Assembly (NCBI RefSeq): GCF_001042905.1
Contig: NZ_JYLB01000007.1
Location: 248,001 to 312,000 of the forward strand
Length of the DNA: 64,000 bases
Direction: 5' to 3'
Source of the DNA: Pseudomonas lini
Lineage (GTDB): Bacteria > Pseudomonadota > Gammaproteobacteria > Pseudomonadales > Pseudomonadaceae
A program made the translations under genes and the position numbers. Positions 45,751 through 54,567 of this stretch are shown piece after piece. Under the pieces are notes generated by a model. It did not search any database, had not been told where the DNA came from, and saw only the letters and a program-made list of their open reading frames with translations. Numbering within the stretch: the first letter of the stretch is position 1; every line of letters begins with the position of its first letter.

Positions 45751-46923
45751 ATGGCTCTGTCCTACAGTGCGCGCAGTCGCGCTATCGAACCGTTTCACGT
45801 CATGGCCCTGCTGGCGCGGGCCAACGAGCTGCAAGCAGCCGGCCACGACGTGATTCACCTGGAAATCGGCGAGCCGGACTTCACCACCGCCGAGCCGATC
45901 ATCCAGGCCGGCCAAGCCGCGCTGACGGCGGGGAAGACCCGTTACACCGCCGCTCGCGGCATTCCCGAGCTGCGCGAGGCCATTTCGGGGTTTTATCAGC
46001 AGCGTTACGGGCTGAACATCGATCCGCAACGCATCCTCATCACGCCCGGCGGTTCAGGCGCGTTGCTGTTGGCCAGTGCCTTGCTGGTGGACCCAGGCAA
46101 GCATTGGCTGCTGGCAGACCCGGGTTACCCGTGCAACCGCCACTTTCTGCGGCTAGTGGAAGGCGCGGCGCAGCTTGTTCCTGTAGGTCCGGATGTGCGT
46201 TATCAACTGACCCCGGATCTGGTCGCGCGTCACTGGGATCACGACAGCGTCGGCGCCCTGGTGGCATCGCCGGCCAACCCGACCGGAACCATCCTGACCC
46301 GCGACGAGTTGGCCGGGCTCTCTGCAGCGATCAAGGCCCGTCACGGCCATTTGGTGGTCGACGAGATCTACCATGGCCTGACTTACGGCACGGATGCGGC
46401 CAGCGTTCTGGAAGTCGATGACAGCGCCTTCGTCCTCAATAGTTTTTCCAAGTATTTCGGCATGACCGGCTGGCGCCTCGGTTGGCTGGTAGCGCCAGAA
46501 GCGGCGGTCGGTGAGCTGGAGAAGCTCGCCCAGAACCTCTACATCAGCGCGCCGAGCATGGCCCAGCACGCCGCATTGGCTTGCTTCGAACCCGCCACCA
46601 TCGAAATTTTCGAGGAGCGCCGCGCCGAGTTCGGCCGACGTCGTGATTTCCTGCTGCCAGCCCTGAGGGAGTTGGGCTTCGGTATCGCCGTAGAGCCGGA
46701 AGGCGCGTTCTACTTGTACGCCGATATCAGCAAGTTCGGCGGCGATGCCTTCGCGTTCTGCCGGCATTTCCTCGAAACCGAGCACGTTGCGATCACCCCG
46801 GGCCTGGACTTCGGGCGTTATCAGGCCGGGCATCATGTGCGGTTTGCCTACACCCAGAGTCTTCCACGCTTGCAAGAAGCGGTCGAACGGATCGCTCGCG
46901 GTTTGAAGAGCTGGCAAGGCTGA
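45751..46923 (+). CDS. PLP-dependent class I/II aminotransferase
   Basis: 390 aa fold type I aminotransferase. PLP lysine lies in NSFSKYFGMTGWRLGW (about residues 229-244), with HLEIGEPDFTT and ASPANPTGT substrate/cofactor loops and VRFAYTQSLP at the end. The amino-acid substrate is not decidable; relatives act on aspartate, aromatic or branched-chain acids. Its stop overlaps the sfsA start (TGATG), so the two are co-translated. The neighbourhood is the usual one in Pseudomonas. Confidence 0.9.
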   Translation: MALSYSARSRAIEPFHVMALLARANELQAAGHDVIHLEIGEPDFTTAEPIIQAGQAALTAGKTRYTAARGIPELREAISGFYQQRYGLNIDPQRILITPGGSGALLLASALLVDPGKHWLLADPGYPCNRHFLRLVEGAAQLVPVGPDVRYQLTPDLVARHWDHDSVGALVASPANPTGTILTRDELAGLSAAIKARHGHLVVDEIYHGLTYGTDAASVLEVDDSAFVLNSFSKYFGMTGWRLGWLVAPEAAVGELEKLAQNLYISAPSMAQHAALACFEPATIEIFEERRAEFGRRRDFLLPALRELGFGIAVEPEGAFYLYADISKFGGDAFAFCRHFLETEHVAITPGLDFGRYQAGHHVRFAYTQSLPRLQEAVERIARGLKSWQG

Positions 46924-47636
46924 TGCGCTTTCATCCTCCCCTCGAAGAAGGTCGCTTGATTCGTCGCTACAAACGTTTTCTTGCCGATATCGAAACCGTT
47001 GATGGCGAGTTGCTGACCATTCACTGCCCTAACACCGGTTCGATGCTTAATTGCCAAGTCGAAGGCGGGCAGGTCTGGTTCAGCCGTTCCAACGACCCCA
47101 AACGCAAGTTGCCTGGCACCTGGGAAGTCGGAGAAACCCCACAGGGGCGACTGTTCTGCGTAAACACCGGGCGCGCCAACGGTTTGATCGAGGAGGCGTT
47201 GCGGGCCAATGTCATCACCGAGCTGAACGGCTTTACCGAACTGAAGCGCGAAGTGGCCTACGGTCAGGAAAGCAGCCGCATCGATTTCCGTCTCGATTAC
47301 CCGAGCGGGCCCGCGTATTTGGAAGTCAAAAGCGTCACCCTGGGCTTCGATGGCTCGTTGGTGGCGGCGTTTCCCGATGCGGTGACCCAGCGTGGGGCCA
47401 AGCATTTGCGGGAGTTGGCGCATTTGGCGCGGGACGGGATTCGTGCCGTGCAGTTGTATTGCGTGAACCTGACCGGCATTGACTCCGTGCGTCCTGCTGA
47501 AGAAATCGATTCGGCCTACGCGGCGGCGTTACGCGAAGCGGTGGCGGATGGGGTCGAAGTGCTGGCGTATGGCGTGCACTTGACCCACGAAGAGATGGTG
47601 GTCGATCGGCGTCTGGAAGTGCTGTTAAACGGTTAG
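46923..47636 (+). CDS. sfsA: Sugar fermentation stimulation protein SfsA
   Basis: 237 aa. The family has an N-terminal OB-like part and a C-terminal PD-(D/E)XK nuclease-like core: SSRIDFRLDYPSGPAYLEVKSVTL carries the likely D...E-x-K residues. E. coli SfsA was reported to bind DNA and affect maltose genes, but its activity is unclear. The gene overlaps the aminotransferase stop. At the other end its stop and that of the convergent Rieske gene overlap by 2 bp. Confidence 0.93.
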   Translation: MRFHPPLEEGRLIRRYKRFLADIETVDGELLTIHCPNTGSMLNCQVEGGQVWFSRSNDPKRKLPGTWEVGETPQGRLFCVNTGRANGLIEEALRANVITELNGFTELKREVAYGQESSRIDFRLDYPSGPAYLEVKSVTLGFDGSLVAAFPDAVTQRGAKHLRELAHLARDGIRAVQLYCVNLTGIDSVRPAEEIDSAYAAALREAVADGVEVLAYGVHLTHEEMVVDRRLEVLLNG

Positions 47637-47950
47637 AGCGTGACCCAGATCCCTTGATCGTCTTCGTGGCAGGGGATGGTGGTCAGGGATTGCCCGGCGC
47701 ACGGGCCGGCGACGCATTCGCCGTCTTCGATCAAAAACAGTGCGCCGTGGGTGGCGCACTGGATCAGGCTGTTACTGGGGTCGAGAAACTGGTCGGGCTT
47801 CCATTCCAGTCCGACGCCCCGGTGTGGGCAGCGATTTTCATACACATACACCCGACCATTCCGGCGCACGGCCAGAAGCTTCTGACCGTCAACGTCGAAA
47901 CCGCGACTGCTGGCGTCAGCCAATTCGGCGCCTGTGCAAAGAAGCTTCAT
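47633..47950 (-). CDS. Rieske [2Fe-2S] domain protein
   Basis: 105 aa from the ATG at 47950. It is a single Rieske domain with ligands CPHRGVGLEW (Cys-x-His, about residues 40-42) and CATHG (Cys-x2-His, about 64-67). No membrane anchor or oxygenase domain is present, so it is a ferredoxin-like electron carrier or regulator. Divergent from phuT with a Fur-type box in the 160-bp gap between them. Partner enzyme unknown. Confidence 0.88.
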   Translation of the reverse strand: MKLLCTGAELADASSRGFDVDGQKLLAVRRNGRVYVYENRCPHRGVGLEWKPDQFLDPSNSLIQCATHGALFLIEDGECVAGPCAGQSLTTIPCHEDDQGIWVTL

Positions 47951-48003
47951 GTCTATCCTCAAGTCCTGCTCGTGACCAGATATGTCCGAGCTTGACGTTC
48001 AAA

Positions 48004-48018
48004 TGCAAACAATTATCA
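48004..48018. promoter_or_regulatory. Fur box candidate upstream of phuT
   Basis: TGCAAAC-A-ATTATCA has a perfect right half and three of seven matches in the left half of the 7-1-7 Fur pattern TGATAAT-x-ATTATCA. It lies about 95 bp before the phuT ATG and about 55 bp from the divergent Rieske start, so either gene could be controlled. Confidence 0.55.
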
Positions 48019-48110
48019 AATGGCCGCTCACCCACAGGGCGATTGCCGGATGCCGAGGATACTTGGCCTGTCCTCTCGATGCCCGGGAAAACCTTTAAAG
48101 GAAGCTGTTT

Positions 48111-48983
48111 ATGCGCCTGAGTACCCGCGTCGCTGCGCTCTGTGTCGGACTGCTCGTCAGTCACCAGGCCATGGCAGCCGAGTTGCCGCAACGTTGGGTC
48201 AGCGCCGGTGGTGCCTTGTCGGAATGGGTCAGCGCATTGGGCGGTGAGTCGAAACTGGTGGGCGTCGATACCACCAGTCAGCATCCTGAGTCGCTGAAGA
48301 CACTGCCGAGCGTCGGCTATCAACGGCAACTCTCGGCAGAAGGCGTTCTGAGTCTGCGCCCGCAGATCCTGGTGGGCACCGAAGAAATGGGGCCGCCATC
48401 GGTGCTTTCACAGATTCGCAGCGCGGGCGTTCAGGTCGAACTGTTCTCGGCCCAGCCAGATTTGCCGACATTGCAGGGCAACCTGCAGCATCTGGGCAAA
48501 TTGCTGGGGGCTGAAGATCGGGCTTCGCAAGTATTCCAGACTTATCAACAGCAGCTCGATCAGCAACAAGCCCGGGTCAGTCAGGTGCAACTCAAACACA
48601 AAGCACCGGGTGTATTGCTGCTGTTGGGGCATGCGGGCGGTAAACCGTTAATTGCCGGTAAAGACACCGCCGCCGATTGGTTGCTGCAACAGGCCGGTGG
48701 CCACAATCTGGCAACCCACACTGGCTACAAGCCGTTTTCCGTAGAGTCCCTGGCCAGTCTCAATCCCGAAGTGCTGGTGTTTGCCGACCGTGCGCTGACG
48801 GGCGATGCGGCGCGCGCGGCGTTGTTCAAGGAAAATCCGATCCTCTCGTCCACCCGCGCGGCCAAGGACGGGCGAGTCATGGAACTGGACCCGACGTTGT
48901 TGGTGGGGGGACTGGGGCCACGGTTGCCGGAAAGTCTGACCAGGCTGTCTGACGAGTTCTATCCCGGTACGACCGGCCAATGA
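48111..48983 (+). CDS. phuT: Periplasmic heme-binding protein PhuT
   Basis: 290 aa. Signal peptide is at about 1-19 (ending QAMAA). The two-lobe Fe3+-siderophore/heme-binding fold has LPQRWVSAGGALSEWVSALGGE at the start and GVLLLLGHAGGKPLIAGKDT in the middle. It receives heme in the periplasm and passes it to PhuUV. It overlaps phuU by 4 bp. The receptor PhuR and the cytoplasmic PhuS, which flank this operon in P. aeruginosa, are not present here. Confidence 0.9.
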   Translation: MRLSTRVAALCVGLLVSHQAMAAELPQRWVSAGGALSEWVSALGGESKLVGVDTTSQHPESLKTLPSVGYQRQLSAEGVLSLRPQILVGTEEMGPPSVLSQIRSAGVQVELFSAQPDLPTLQGNLQHLGKLLGAEDRASQVFQTYQQQLDQQQARVSQVQLKHKAPGVLLLLGHAGGKPLIAGKDTAADWLLQQAGGHNLATHTGYKPFSVESLASLNPEVLVFADRALTGDAARAALFKENPILSSTRAAKDGRVMELDPTLLVGGLGPRLPESLTRLSDEFYPGTTGQ

Positions 48984-50017
48984 CTTTTCTGGTTAAACCC
49001 CGTGCACTATTCATTGGTCTGAGCCTGCTGTGTTTGCTGGCGATCTGGTTGTCGTTGGCGTTGGGGCCGGTGAGTCTGCCGTTGTTCGACACGTTACGCG
49101 CGGCGTTGCGGCTGATTGGTTTGCCAATCGCGCCCGACGGGTTGGAGCAGGCCGAACTGATCCTCGGGCAGATTCGCTTGCCGCGAACCTTGCTCGGCTT
49201 GGCTGTGGGCGGCGTGCTGGCGCTGTCCGGCGTGGCAATGCAGGGCTTGTTTCGCAATCCTCTGGCCGATCCGGGATTGGTGGGGGTCTCCAGTGGCGCG
49301 GCATTGGGCGCCGCCATCGCGATTGTCGGCGGTTCGGTGTTCGGCGGTCTGCCTGAATCCTTCGGGCCTTATCTGTTGTCGGTGTGTGCGTTTCTCGGCG
49401 GGCTGGGTGTAACGGCGCTGGTGTATCGATTGGGGCGACGCAATGGCCAGACCAACGTCGCCACCATGCTGCTGGCCGGTATTGCATTGACTGCCCTGGC
49501 CGGTTCGGCGGTAGGGTTATTCACCTATCTGGCGGATGACGCGACCCTGCGCACCCTGACGTTCTGGAACCTGGGCAGCCTTAACGGCGCCAGTTATTCG
49601 CGACTTTGGCCGTTGCTGCTGGTGAGCACCGGTGTGGCGCTGTGGTTGCCGCGTCGGGCCAAGGCCTTGAATGCATTGTTGCTGGGGGAGTCGGAGGCCG
49701 GTCACTTGGGCATCGACGTCGAAGGCCTCAAGCGCGAACTGGTGTTCTGCACGGCATTGGGCGTCGGCGCGGCGGTCGCGGCAGCGGGGATGATCGGATT
49801 TGTCGGTCTGGTGGTGCCGCATCTGGTGCGATTACTGGCCGGCCCCGATCATCGGGTGCTGTTGCCAGCGTCGGTATTGGCGGGCGCCAGTCTCTTATTG
49901 TTTGCCGATCTGGTGGCGCGACTGGCCCTGGCGCCGGCCGAGTTGCCGATCGGGATTGTCACAGCCTTCATCGGCGCACCGTTCTTTCTGTATTTACTGC
50001 TCAGAGGGCGTGCCTGA
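48980..50017 (+). CDS. phuU: Heme ABC transporter permease PhuU
   Basis: 345 aa FecCD/BtuC-type permease with about ten helices. The family blocks RLPRTLLGLAVGGVLALSGVAMQG and NPLADPGLVGVSSGAALGA lie near residues 65-110. FVGLVVPHLVRLLAGPDHRVLLPAS is in the C-terminal half. Its start overlaps the phuT stop and its stop overlaps the phuV start by one base, giving tightly coupled translation. Confidence 0.93.
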   Translation: MTFLVKPRALFIGLSLLCLLAIWLSLALGPVSLPLFDTLRAALRLIGLPIAPDGLEQAELILGQIRLPRTLLGLAVGGVLALSGVAMQGLFRNPLADPGLVGVSSGAALGAAIAIVGGSVFGGLPESFGPYLLSVCAFLGGLGVTALVYRLGRRNGQTNVATMLLAGIALTALAGSAVGLFTYLADDATLRTLTFWNLGSLNGASYSRLWPLLLVSTGVALWLPRRAKALNALLLGESEAGHLGIDVEGLKRELVFCTALGVGAAVAAAGMIGFVGLVVPHLVRLLAGPDHRVLLPASVLAGASLLLFADLVARLALAPAELPIGIVTAFIGAPFFLYLLLRGRA

Positions 50018-50784
50018 TGTTGCGAACGCAGAATCTGCAAATCCGGCGCGGTCGAAAGATTGTTCTCACGGACATCACCCTTGAACTCAAACCGGGTGAA
50101 GTCCTCGGCGTGCTGGGCCCCAATGGTGCCGGCAAAAGCACATTGCTTGGCGCCCTATGTGGCGAATTGCATGCGGACCACGGCGGTGTCTGGCTCGATG
50201 AGCGCGAGCTGAGTCATTGGGCCGGGGCGCAGCGAGCCCAGCGTTTGGCGGTGTTGCCGCAGGTGTCGACCCTGGACTTTGCCTTTCGCGTCGAAGAAGT
50301 GGTCGGCATGGGGCGTTTGCCTTATCAAAGCGGCCGGGTCCGGGATGACGAGATCGTCGCCGCCGCGCTGCTCGCGGCCGATGCGCGGCACCTGAGTGGA
50401 CGCAGCTATCTGGCGTTGTCTGGCGGCGAACGTCAGCGGGTGCATCTGGCACGTGTGCTGGCGCAGCTCTGGCCGGGGGAGGCGGGGCAAACGTTGTTGC
50501 TCGACGAACCGACATCGATGCTCGACCCGCTGCACCAACACACTACTCTGCAAGCGGTGCGCGAGTTCGCCGATCGTGGCGCCGCGGTGCTGGTGATCCT
50601 GCATGATCTGAATCTGGCGGCACGTTATTGTGATCGCCTATTACTGCTCGAAGGTGGGCGCCCCGTGGCGCTGGATACACCGGAGCAGGTGCTGCGCCCG
50701 GAACCGCTCAGGGCCGTGTTCGGGTTGGAAGTACTGGTGCAGCCGCACCCGGAGCGTGGGCATCCGCTGATCATCGCCCGCTGA
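50017..50784 (+). CDS. phuV: Heme ABC transporter ATPase PhuV
   Basis: 255 aa from the ATG at 50017; a longer upstream frame would overlap phuU. Walker A GPNGAGKST is at about residues 36-44, signature LSGGERQRVH at about 139-148, and Walker B LLLDEPTSMLD. The HmuV-like insertion GQTLLLDEPT is also seen. It drives heme import through PhuU in the inner membrane. Confidence 0.94.
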   Translation: MLRTQNLQIRRGRKIVLTDITLELKPGEVLGVLGPNGAGKSTLLGALCGELHADHGGVWLDERELSHWAGAQRAQRLAVLPQVSTLDFAFRVEEVVGMGRLPYQSGRVRDDEIVAAALLAADARHLSGRSYLALSGGERQRVHLARVLAQLWPGEAGQTLLLDEPTSMLDPLHQHTTLQAVREFADRGAAVLVILHDLNLAARYCDRLLLLEGGRPVALDTPEQVLRPEPLRAVFGLEVLVQPHPERGHPLIIAR

Positions 50785-50805
50785 GCATTTCATCGAGGTG
50801 AGAAC

Positions 50806-51660
50806 ATGCGTGTGATGGTGATCCTGGCTGTGCTGTTACTGAGTGCCTGTCAGCATGTGCCGGTGGTGCCGCCGCCCGTCAGCGGCGAGATCCGGGACCT
50901 GCGCAGCGGTCAAACACTGACAGCACAGGAACTGCTTGCACGGTTAGCCAAGCCTTCGCGGTTGATCGTCGGCGAACAGCATGACAATCGTGATCACCAT
51001 CAACTGCAATTGTGGTTATTACAGGCACTGGGTGAGCGGCGGCCCCAAGGCAGTTTGCTGCTGGAAATGCTCACGCCGGATCAGCAAGCGCGCGTCGATC
51101 ACGTCAGGCATGCGTCACCGCTACCCGCTGACTTGCCCAATGCATTGGCCTGGCAATCGGGTTGGGACTGGAATCTGTACGGGCCGATCGTTGGTTTTGT
51201 CCTGACTCAGCCATACCCGTTGCTGGCGGCCAATCTGGATACGCTTGAAGTCCGTACTGTCTATGCCAAGCCGCCGACATTGAGCGGTTCGCGTTCTAAC
51301 GCCCCGATGGTCAAGGATGAGTTGCTGGCACAGATCAGCGATTCCCACTGCGGCTTGCTGCCCACATCGCAAATGCCCGCGATGCTGGCCGTCCAGCAGC
51401 AACGTGACCGGCGGATGGCTGGGCGATTACTGGCCGCACCGACGCCTTCACTACTGTTTGCTGGTGCGTACCACGCGCGTAAAGATGTCGGGGTGCCGAT
51501 CCATGTGCTGGATCTGGATGAGCCTGAAGCGCCAACGGTATTGATGCTGGCGGAGCAGGGCGCTGAGGTCACAGCGGCCATGGCCGATTACGTCTGGTAT
51601 ACGCCCGCCACGCCACCGCAGGATTACTGCGCGCAAATGCGTAAACAGTTCGGCAAGTAG
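50806..51660 (+). CDS. phuW: ChaN-family heme-associated lipoprotein PhuW
   Basis: 284 aa. Lipobox LLSACQ is at about 12-17. The ChaN domain has LIVGEQHDNRDHHQLQLWLL (about 53-72), including a His that may ligate iron or heme, and LFAGAYHARKDVGVP near residue 222. ChaN proteins bind heme cofacially in Campylobacter; the role in the phu operon is not established. It begins 21 bp after phuV and ends convergently with the PrrF sRNA. Confidence 0.85.
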   Translation: MRVMVILAVLLLSACQHVPVVPPPVSGEIRDLRSGQTLTAQELLARLAKPSRLIVGEQHDNRDHHQLQLWLLQALGERRPQGSLLLEMLTPDQQARVDHVRHASPLPADLPNALAWQSGWDWNLYGPIVGFVLTQPYPLLAANLDTLEVRTVYAKPPTLSGSRSNAPMVKDELLAQISDSHCGLLPTSQMPAMLAVQQQRDRRMAGRLLAAPTPSLLFAGAYHARKDVGVPIHVLDLDEPEAPTVLMLAEQGAEVTAAMADYVWYTPATPPQDYCAQMRKQFGK

Positions 51661-51692
51661 TCAGGGCGGTACAATCTGGCGAGTTTTCCACA

Positions 51693-51809
51693 GGCAAAAA
51701 AAGACCCGGCAAGAGCCGGGTCAAATAACCGTGATTAGCCTGATGAGGAGATAATCTGAGAGTCCGAACCAAGGGCTTTTCAGAATATCGACCAGTCTCG
51801 CGACCAGTT
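51693..51809 (-). ncRNA. prrF: PrrF iron-responsive small RNA (single copy)
   Basis: Read leftward from AACTGGTCGCGAGACTGGTC, then the well-conserved core AAGCCCTTGGTTCGGACTCT and AGATTATCTCCTCATCAGGC. It ends in a GACCCGGC-TCTT-GCCGGGTC hairpin with a T run. The core matches PrrF1/PrrF2, which repress iron-using proteins when iron is scarce. In P. aeruginosa two copies sit in tandem next to phuW and give the longer PrrH; here there is only one at this place. It is convergent with phuW. Confidence 0.93.
51696..51722 (-). terminator. Terminator of prrF
   Basis: GACCCGGC, a 4-nt loop and GCCGGGTC form an 8-bp stem. Read leftward, seven T follow. On the plus strand the T run is missing, so it ends phuW transcription only weakly. 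Confidence 0.92.
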
Positions 51810-51810
51810 G

Positions 51811-51834
51811 TGATAATCATAGCGATTCTCATTA
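51811..51834 (-). promoter_or_regulatory. Fur box of prrF
   Basis: Read leftward, AATGAGAATCGCTATGATTATC matches the Fur consensus in most of its 19 positions (GAGAATCGCTATGATTATC). It lies directly upstream of the PrrF start at about 51809, where Fur would block RNA polymerase. The remaining sequence to 51940 shows no gene. Confidence 0.75.
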
Positions 51835-51940
51835 CCAAGTCAACCGCTGATTTTCAATTTCTGTGGATCTCACCAGTTCCCTTAGTGAAGGCCCTGCAAT
51901 CATTGGTCTTCAGGCTGTGTGCGTAAGCGCAATTACCCAT

Positions 51941-52213
51941 TCAAATCTTGTGGCGTGACGAGATAGCGTCCAGTTGTTTGTTCAAGGCTTCCTTGCGTTC
52001 GGCGGGAATGTCGTTCCAGTGAACATCCATCAGTGCGCCTTCGATCGCATACAACAACACCTTGGAAGCCCGAAAACCGCGCGTGCGCACGGCCCGATAA
52101 GCATCCACAGCTCCCAGCCGACGCAAGTCCGAGGCACTGTGGATACCCACGGCATGCAGCCATTGCGCCGATGTCTTGCCAAGATTTTTCAGGTGTTGCA
52201 GTTCATCATTCAT
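51941..52213 (-). CDS. TfoX/Sxy C-terminal domain protein
   Basis: 90 aa from the ATG at 52213, with AAGGAGG just upstream. LKNLGKTSAQWLHAVGIHSASDLRRLGAVDAYRAV is the helix-rich TfoX_C domain with its helix-hairpin-helix-like start. The N-terminal TfoX half is missing. Full-length TfoX/Sxy proteins regulate competence in other gammaproteobacteria; C-terminal-only proteins have no known role. Convergent neighbourhood with prrF upstream of its stop. Confidence 0.85.
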   Translation of the reverse strand: MNDELQHLKNLGKTSAQWLHAVGIHSASDLRRLGAVDAYRAVRTRGFRASKVLLYAIEGALMDVHWNDIPAERKEALNKQLDAISSRHKI

Positions 52214-52456
52214 CAAGCCTCCTTGCGACAGCCGAACGGTGCGTGGGCGAGCCTCTCAGCAGTGTAGCCATCAGTAGGAAAAGCGTGATTGTTTGGTCGG
52301 TTTCGACGCAAAAGCTTCTAAGAAGAGGGCTCAAGAAACGGCGTGAAAAGGCTGCGAGTGCAGTCGGAAGACGGGCGTTAGGCCTAAAGTTTCAGGGTGA
52401 AAAAAGTACAGGGTCCAGCGCAAAGCAGGGGCGCCGGACCTGGTAGAACGTCGCTT

Positions 52457-52801
52457 TTAGCGGGTGCGATAACGCAGTCGCGTACCGAAATTCATCGACA
52501 TCAGAATCTCATCGGCACTCAGCTCTGGCGGGAAGTAGGCGCCGGAAATCTGCGCGTGGGCCAGGCTCGCGCCTTCCAGGGATGAGTTGCGAAAGTCGAT
52601 GCCGCGCAAGTCGGCAGAGCGGAAATACGCATCGGCGAAGTCGACGCCGTCGGCGTTCAGTTCACGCAGATCGAGACCACGAAAGTCGCCACCGACCATG
52701 TCGATAGGTCCATCTTTCGGGCGTTCGTTGTTAAAGCCTGTGATGTCGTCTTTGTGTAGCAAGGCATAAAGCGGGGTGTCGAGAAGTTTCGGCTGGCTCA
52801 T
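52457..52801 (-). CDS. Pentapeptide-repeat protein
   Basis: 114 aa. About ten A(D/N)LXX-type repeats run from residue 36 to 90: GGDFRGLDLRELNADGVDFADAYFRSADLRGIDFRNSSL. They should form a short right-handed beta-helix. No TM segments or signal. Some members (Qnr, MfpA) mimic DNA and protect gyrase, but this one is too short to assign. Not part of a clear operon; 52214-52456 shows no gene. Confidence 0.85.
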   Translation of the reverse strand: MSQPKLLDTPLYALLHKDDITGFNNERPKDGPIDMVGGDFRGLDLRELNADGVDFADAYFRSADLRGIDFRNSSLEGASLAHAQISGAYFPPELSADEILMSMNFGTRLRYRTR

Positions 52802-52892
52802 GTCACATCACCTGATGGTTTTATGACGCCAGTATAGTGCCACTATTTGACAGCCGTGAAGCCGGTGAAGGCTTCACGGTTGAAATAGTTTC

Positions 52893-54449
52893 TTACAGGC
52901 CTGGCAGGCGCTGGCGAATCTGCGCAACGACGGTATCGAGCGTGCCACTTTCATTAGTCTGGACGCGTTTGCTGCACAGAATTTCTGCTGGTGTCAGGGC
53001 CTCGCGATTGGCTTGCTGGGCGGCGATAACGCTCAGGTTGGCGTCGGACGGATCGTTATTGTCGGCCTGGCGTTGCTTCAACCAGCTCTCGATCACCGCT
53101 TGCGGAGCGTCGCAGTCGAGGATCAGGAACGGCGCACCAGTGGCTTCGGCGATTTTTGCCGCGCCGTCACGTTGGTCGCGCTTGAGGTACGTGGCATCGA
53201 CCACTACCGGGAAACCGGCATGCAGAATTACACCGGCAATTTCATGCAGACGGCTGTAAGTAGCGGTGTTGGCATCGGCACTATAAATGCCGGCCTGCAG
53301 GTCGTTCGGTACGTTTTGCTCGCCGAACATACGCTTGCGCTCGACATCGGAACGCAGACGAATGGCGCCCAGCGCTTCTACCAGGCGCATGGCCACGTGG
53401 CTTTTACCAACAGCGGAAACACCGTGGGTAATCGCCAGGAAGCGCGAAGGAATGGTGCTGTAGCTTTCCGCCAGGTTGGCGTAGTTGCGGTACTGACGCA
53501 GCGTAGTGGCGCGCTGCACCGGATCGGCCTCGGCCGGCATGCTGAACAGGCTGACCTTGGCACGAACCAGTGCGCGGTAGGCTTTATAGAAGTTCAGCAG
53601 CTCAAGGCCCTGATAGTCGCCGGTCAGTTCCAGGTATTGGCTGATGAAACGGCGCGCCAGACTCTTCAGGCCACGGTCTTCCAGGTCCATGGCCAGGAAG
53701 CCGGTGTCGGCGTAAACGTCGGTGAAGCGGAACGGTTCGTTGAACTCGATGCAGTCGAAGATCACCACGTTGCCGTCGATCACGGTGGCGTTGCCCAAGT
53801 GAATGTCGCCGTGGCATTCACGAATGAAACCGTCGGCCTTGCGCTGGGCGAGCAGCGGCTTGAGGCGTTCGAAGCTGCTTTCGGCCCAGGCTTGCAGTGC
53901 ATCCAGTTGCAGCAGATCGGCCTTGTCACTGAGGAACGGACGGATCTGTTCGAAGTTCTGACGTACTGGCGCCATGACGCTGTCCGGTGTGCCGGCTTCG
54001 TGTTCGGCAGGCACTTTCGGCGCGCTGAGGTGGAATTGAGCGATCTGTGCGGCCATCTCGTCGATGTGCGTGGTGGTCAATTCGCCGTTGGCTTGCAAGG
54101 TGCTGAGCAGACCGTTCTGCGGGAACTGGCGCATTTTCAGTACGTATTCGATGGCCGGGCCGTCGCCGCCCAGTTGCGGGGCTTCGGCGCTGCCGGTGAC
54201 TGGCAACACTTCAAGATACAAATCATGGGTAAGGCGCTGGTTCAGACGCAACTCTTCAGCGCAGAAATGTTCGCGAGCCTCGAGGCTGGTGAAATCGAGG
54301 AAGCCGAAATTCACCGGCTTCTTCACTTTATAAGCGTAGGGGCCGGTGAGCAGCACCCAGGAAATATGGGTTTCGATGACCTGAAACCCTTCTACGGGAT
54401 GCGGGTAGAGGGCCGGGTTTTGCAGGGCAGCGATCAGGGACTGGCTCAC
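52893..54449 (-). CDS. Bifunctional APH-like phosphotransferase / P-loop kinase fusion
   Basis: 518 aa from the GTG at 54449 (VSQSLIAALQNP), chosen for an AAGGA ribosome-binding site; a longer frame to 54620 is unsupported. The N-terminal half has an aminoglycoside-phosphotransferase fold with catalytic loop ECHGDIHLGNATV (about 218-230) and metal Asp in VIFDCIEF. The C-terminal half has P-loop THGVSAVGKSHVAMRL (about 344-359) and an LID-like segment, as in zeta-toxin or gluconate-kinase P-loop proteins. Known only as an uncharacterised family in pseudomonads and others (COG2187 plus COG0645). Substrate unknown. Just before mrcB, on the opposite strand. Confidence 0.85.
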   Translation of the reverse strand: MSQSLIAALQNPALYPHPVEGFQVIETHISWVLLTGPYAYKVKKPVNFGFLDFTSLEAREHFCAEELRLNQRLTHDLYLEVLPVTGSAEAPQLGGDGPAIEYVLKMRQFPQNGLLSTLQANGELTTTHIDEMAAQIAQFHLSAPKVPAEHEAGTPDSVMAPVRQNFEQIRPFLSDKADLLQLDALQAWAESSFERLKPLLAQRKADGFIRECHGDIHLGNATVIDGNVVIFDCIEFNEPFRFTDVYADTGFLAMDLEDRGLKSLARRFISQYLELTGDYQGLELLNFYKAYRALVRAKVSLFSMPAEADPVQRATTLRQYRNYANLAESYSTIPSRFLAITHGVSAVGKSHVAMRLVEALGAIRLRSDVERKRMFGEQNVPNDLQAGIYSADANTATYSRLHEIAGVILHAGFPVVVDATYLKRDQRDGAAKIAEATGAPFLILDCDAPQAVIESWLKQRQADNNDPSDANLSVIAAQQANREALTPAEILCSKRVQTNESGTLDTVVAQIRQRLPGL

Positions 54450-54567
54450 AGGCGATCCTTCAGAGTCTGGGGAAAATTCAAGGCCGCCATTATGGCCGCA
54501 AGTCCGCCCGACGCAAACCTCAGCGGGCTTCTGTTGAGTATGAATAAAGTGCGTATAATCCGCCGCC

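Noticed and set aside
51696..51722. Bidirectional terminator shared by phuW and prrF
   Set aside because: The T run is present only for leftward transcription; after the hairpin on the plus strand comes AAATAA.
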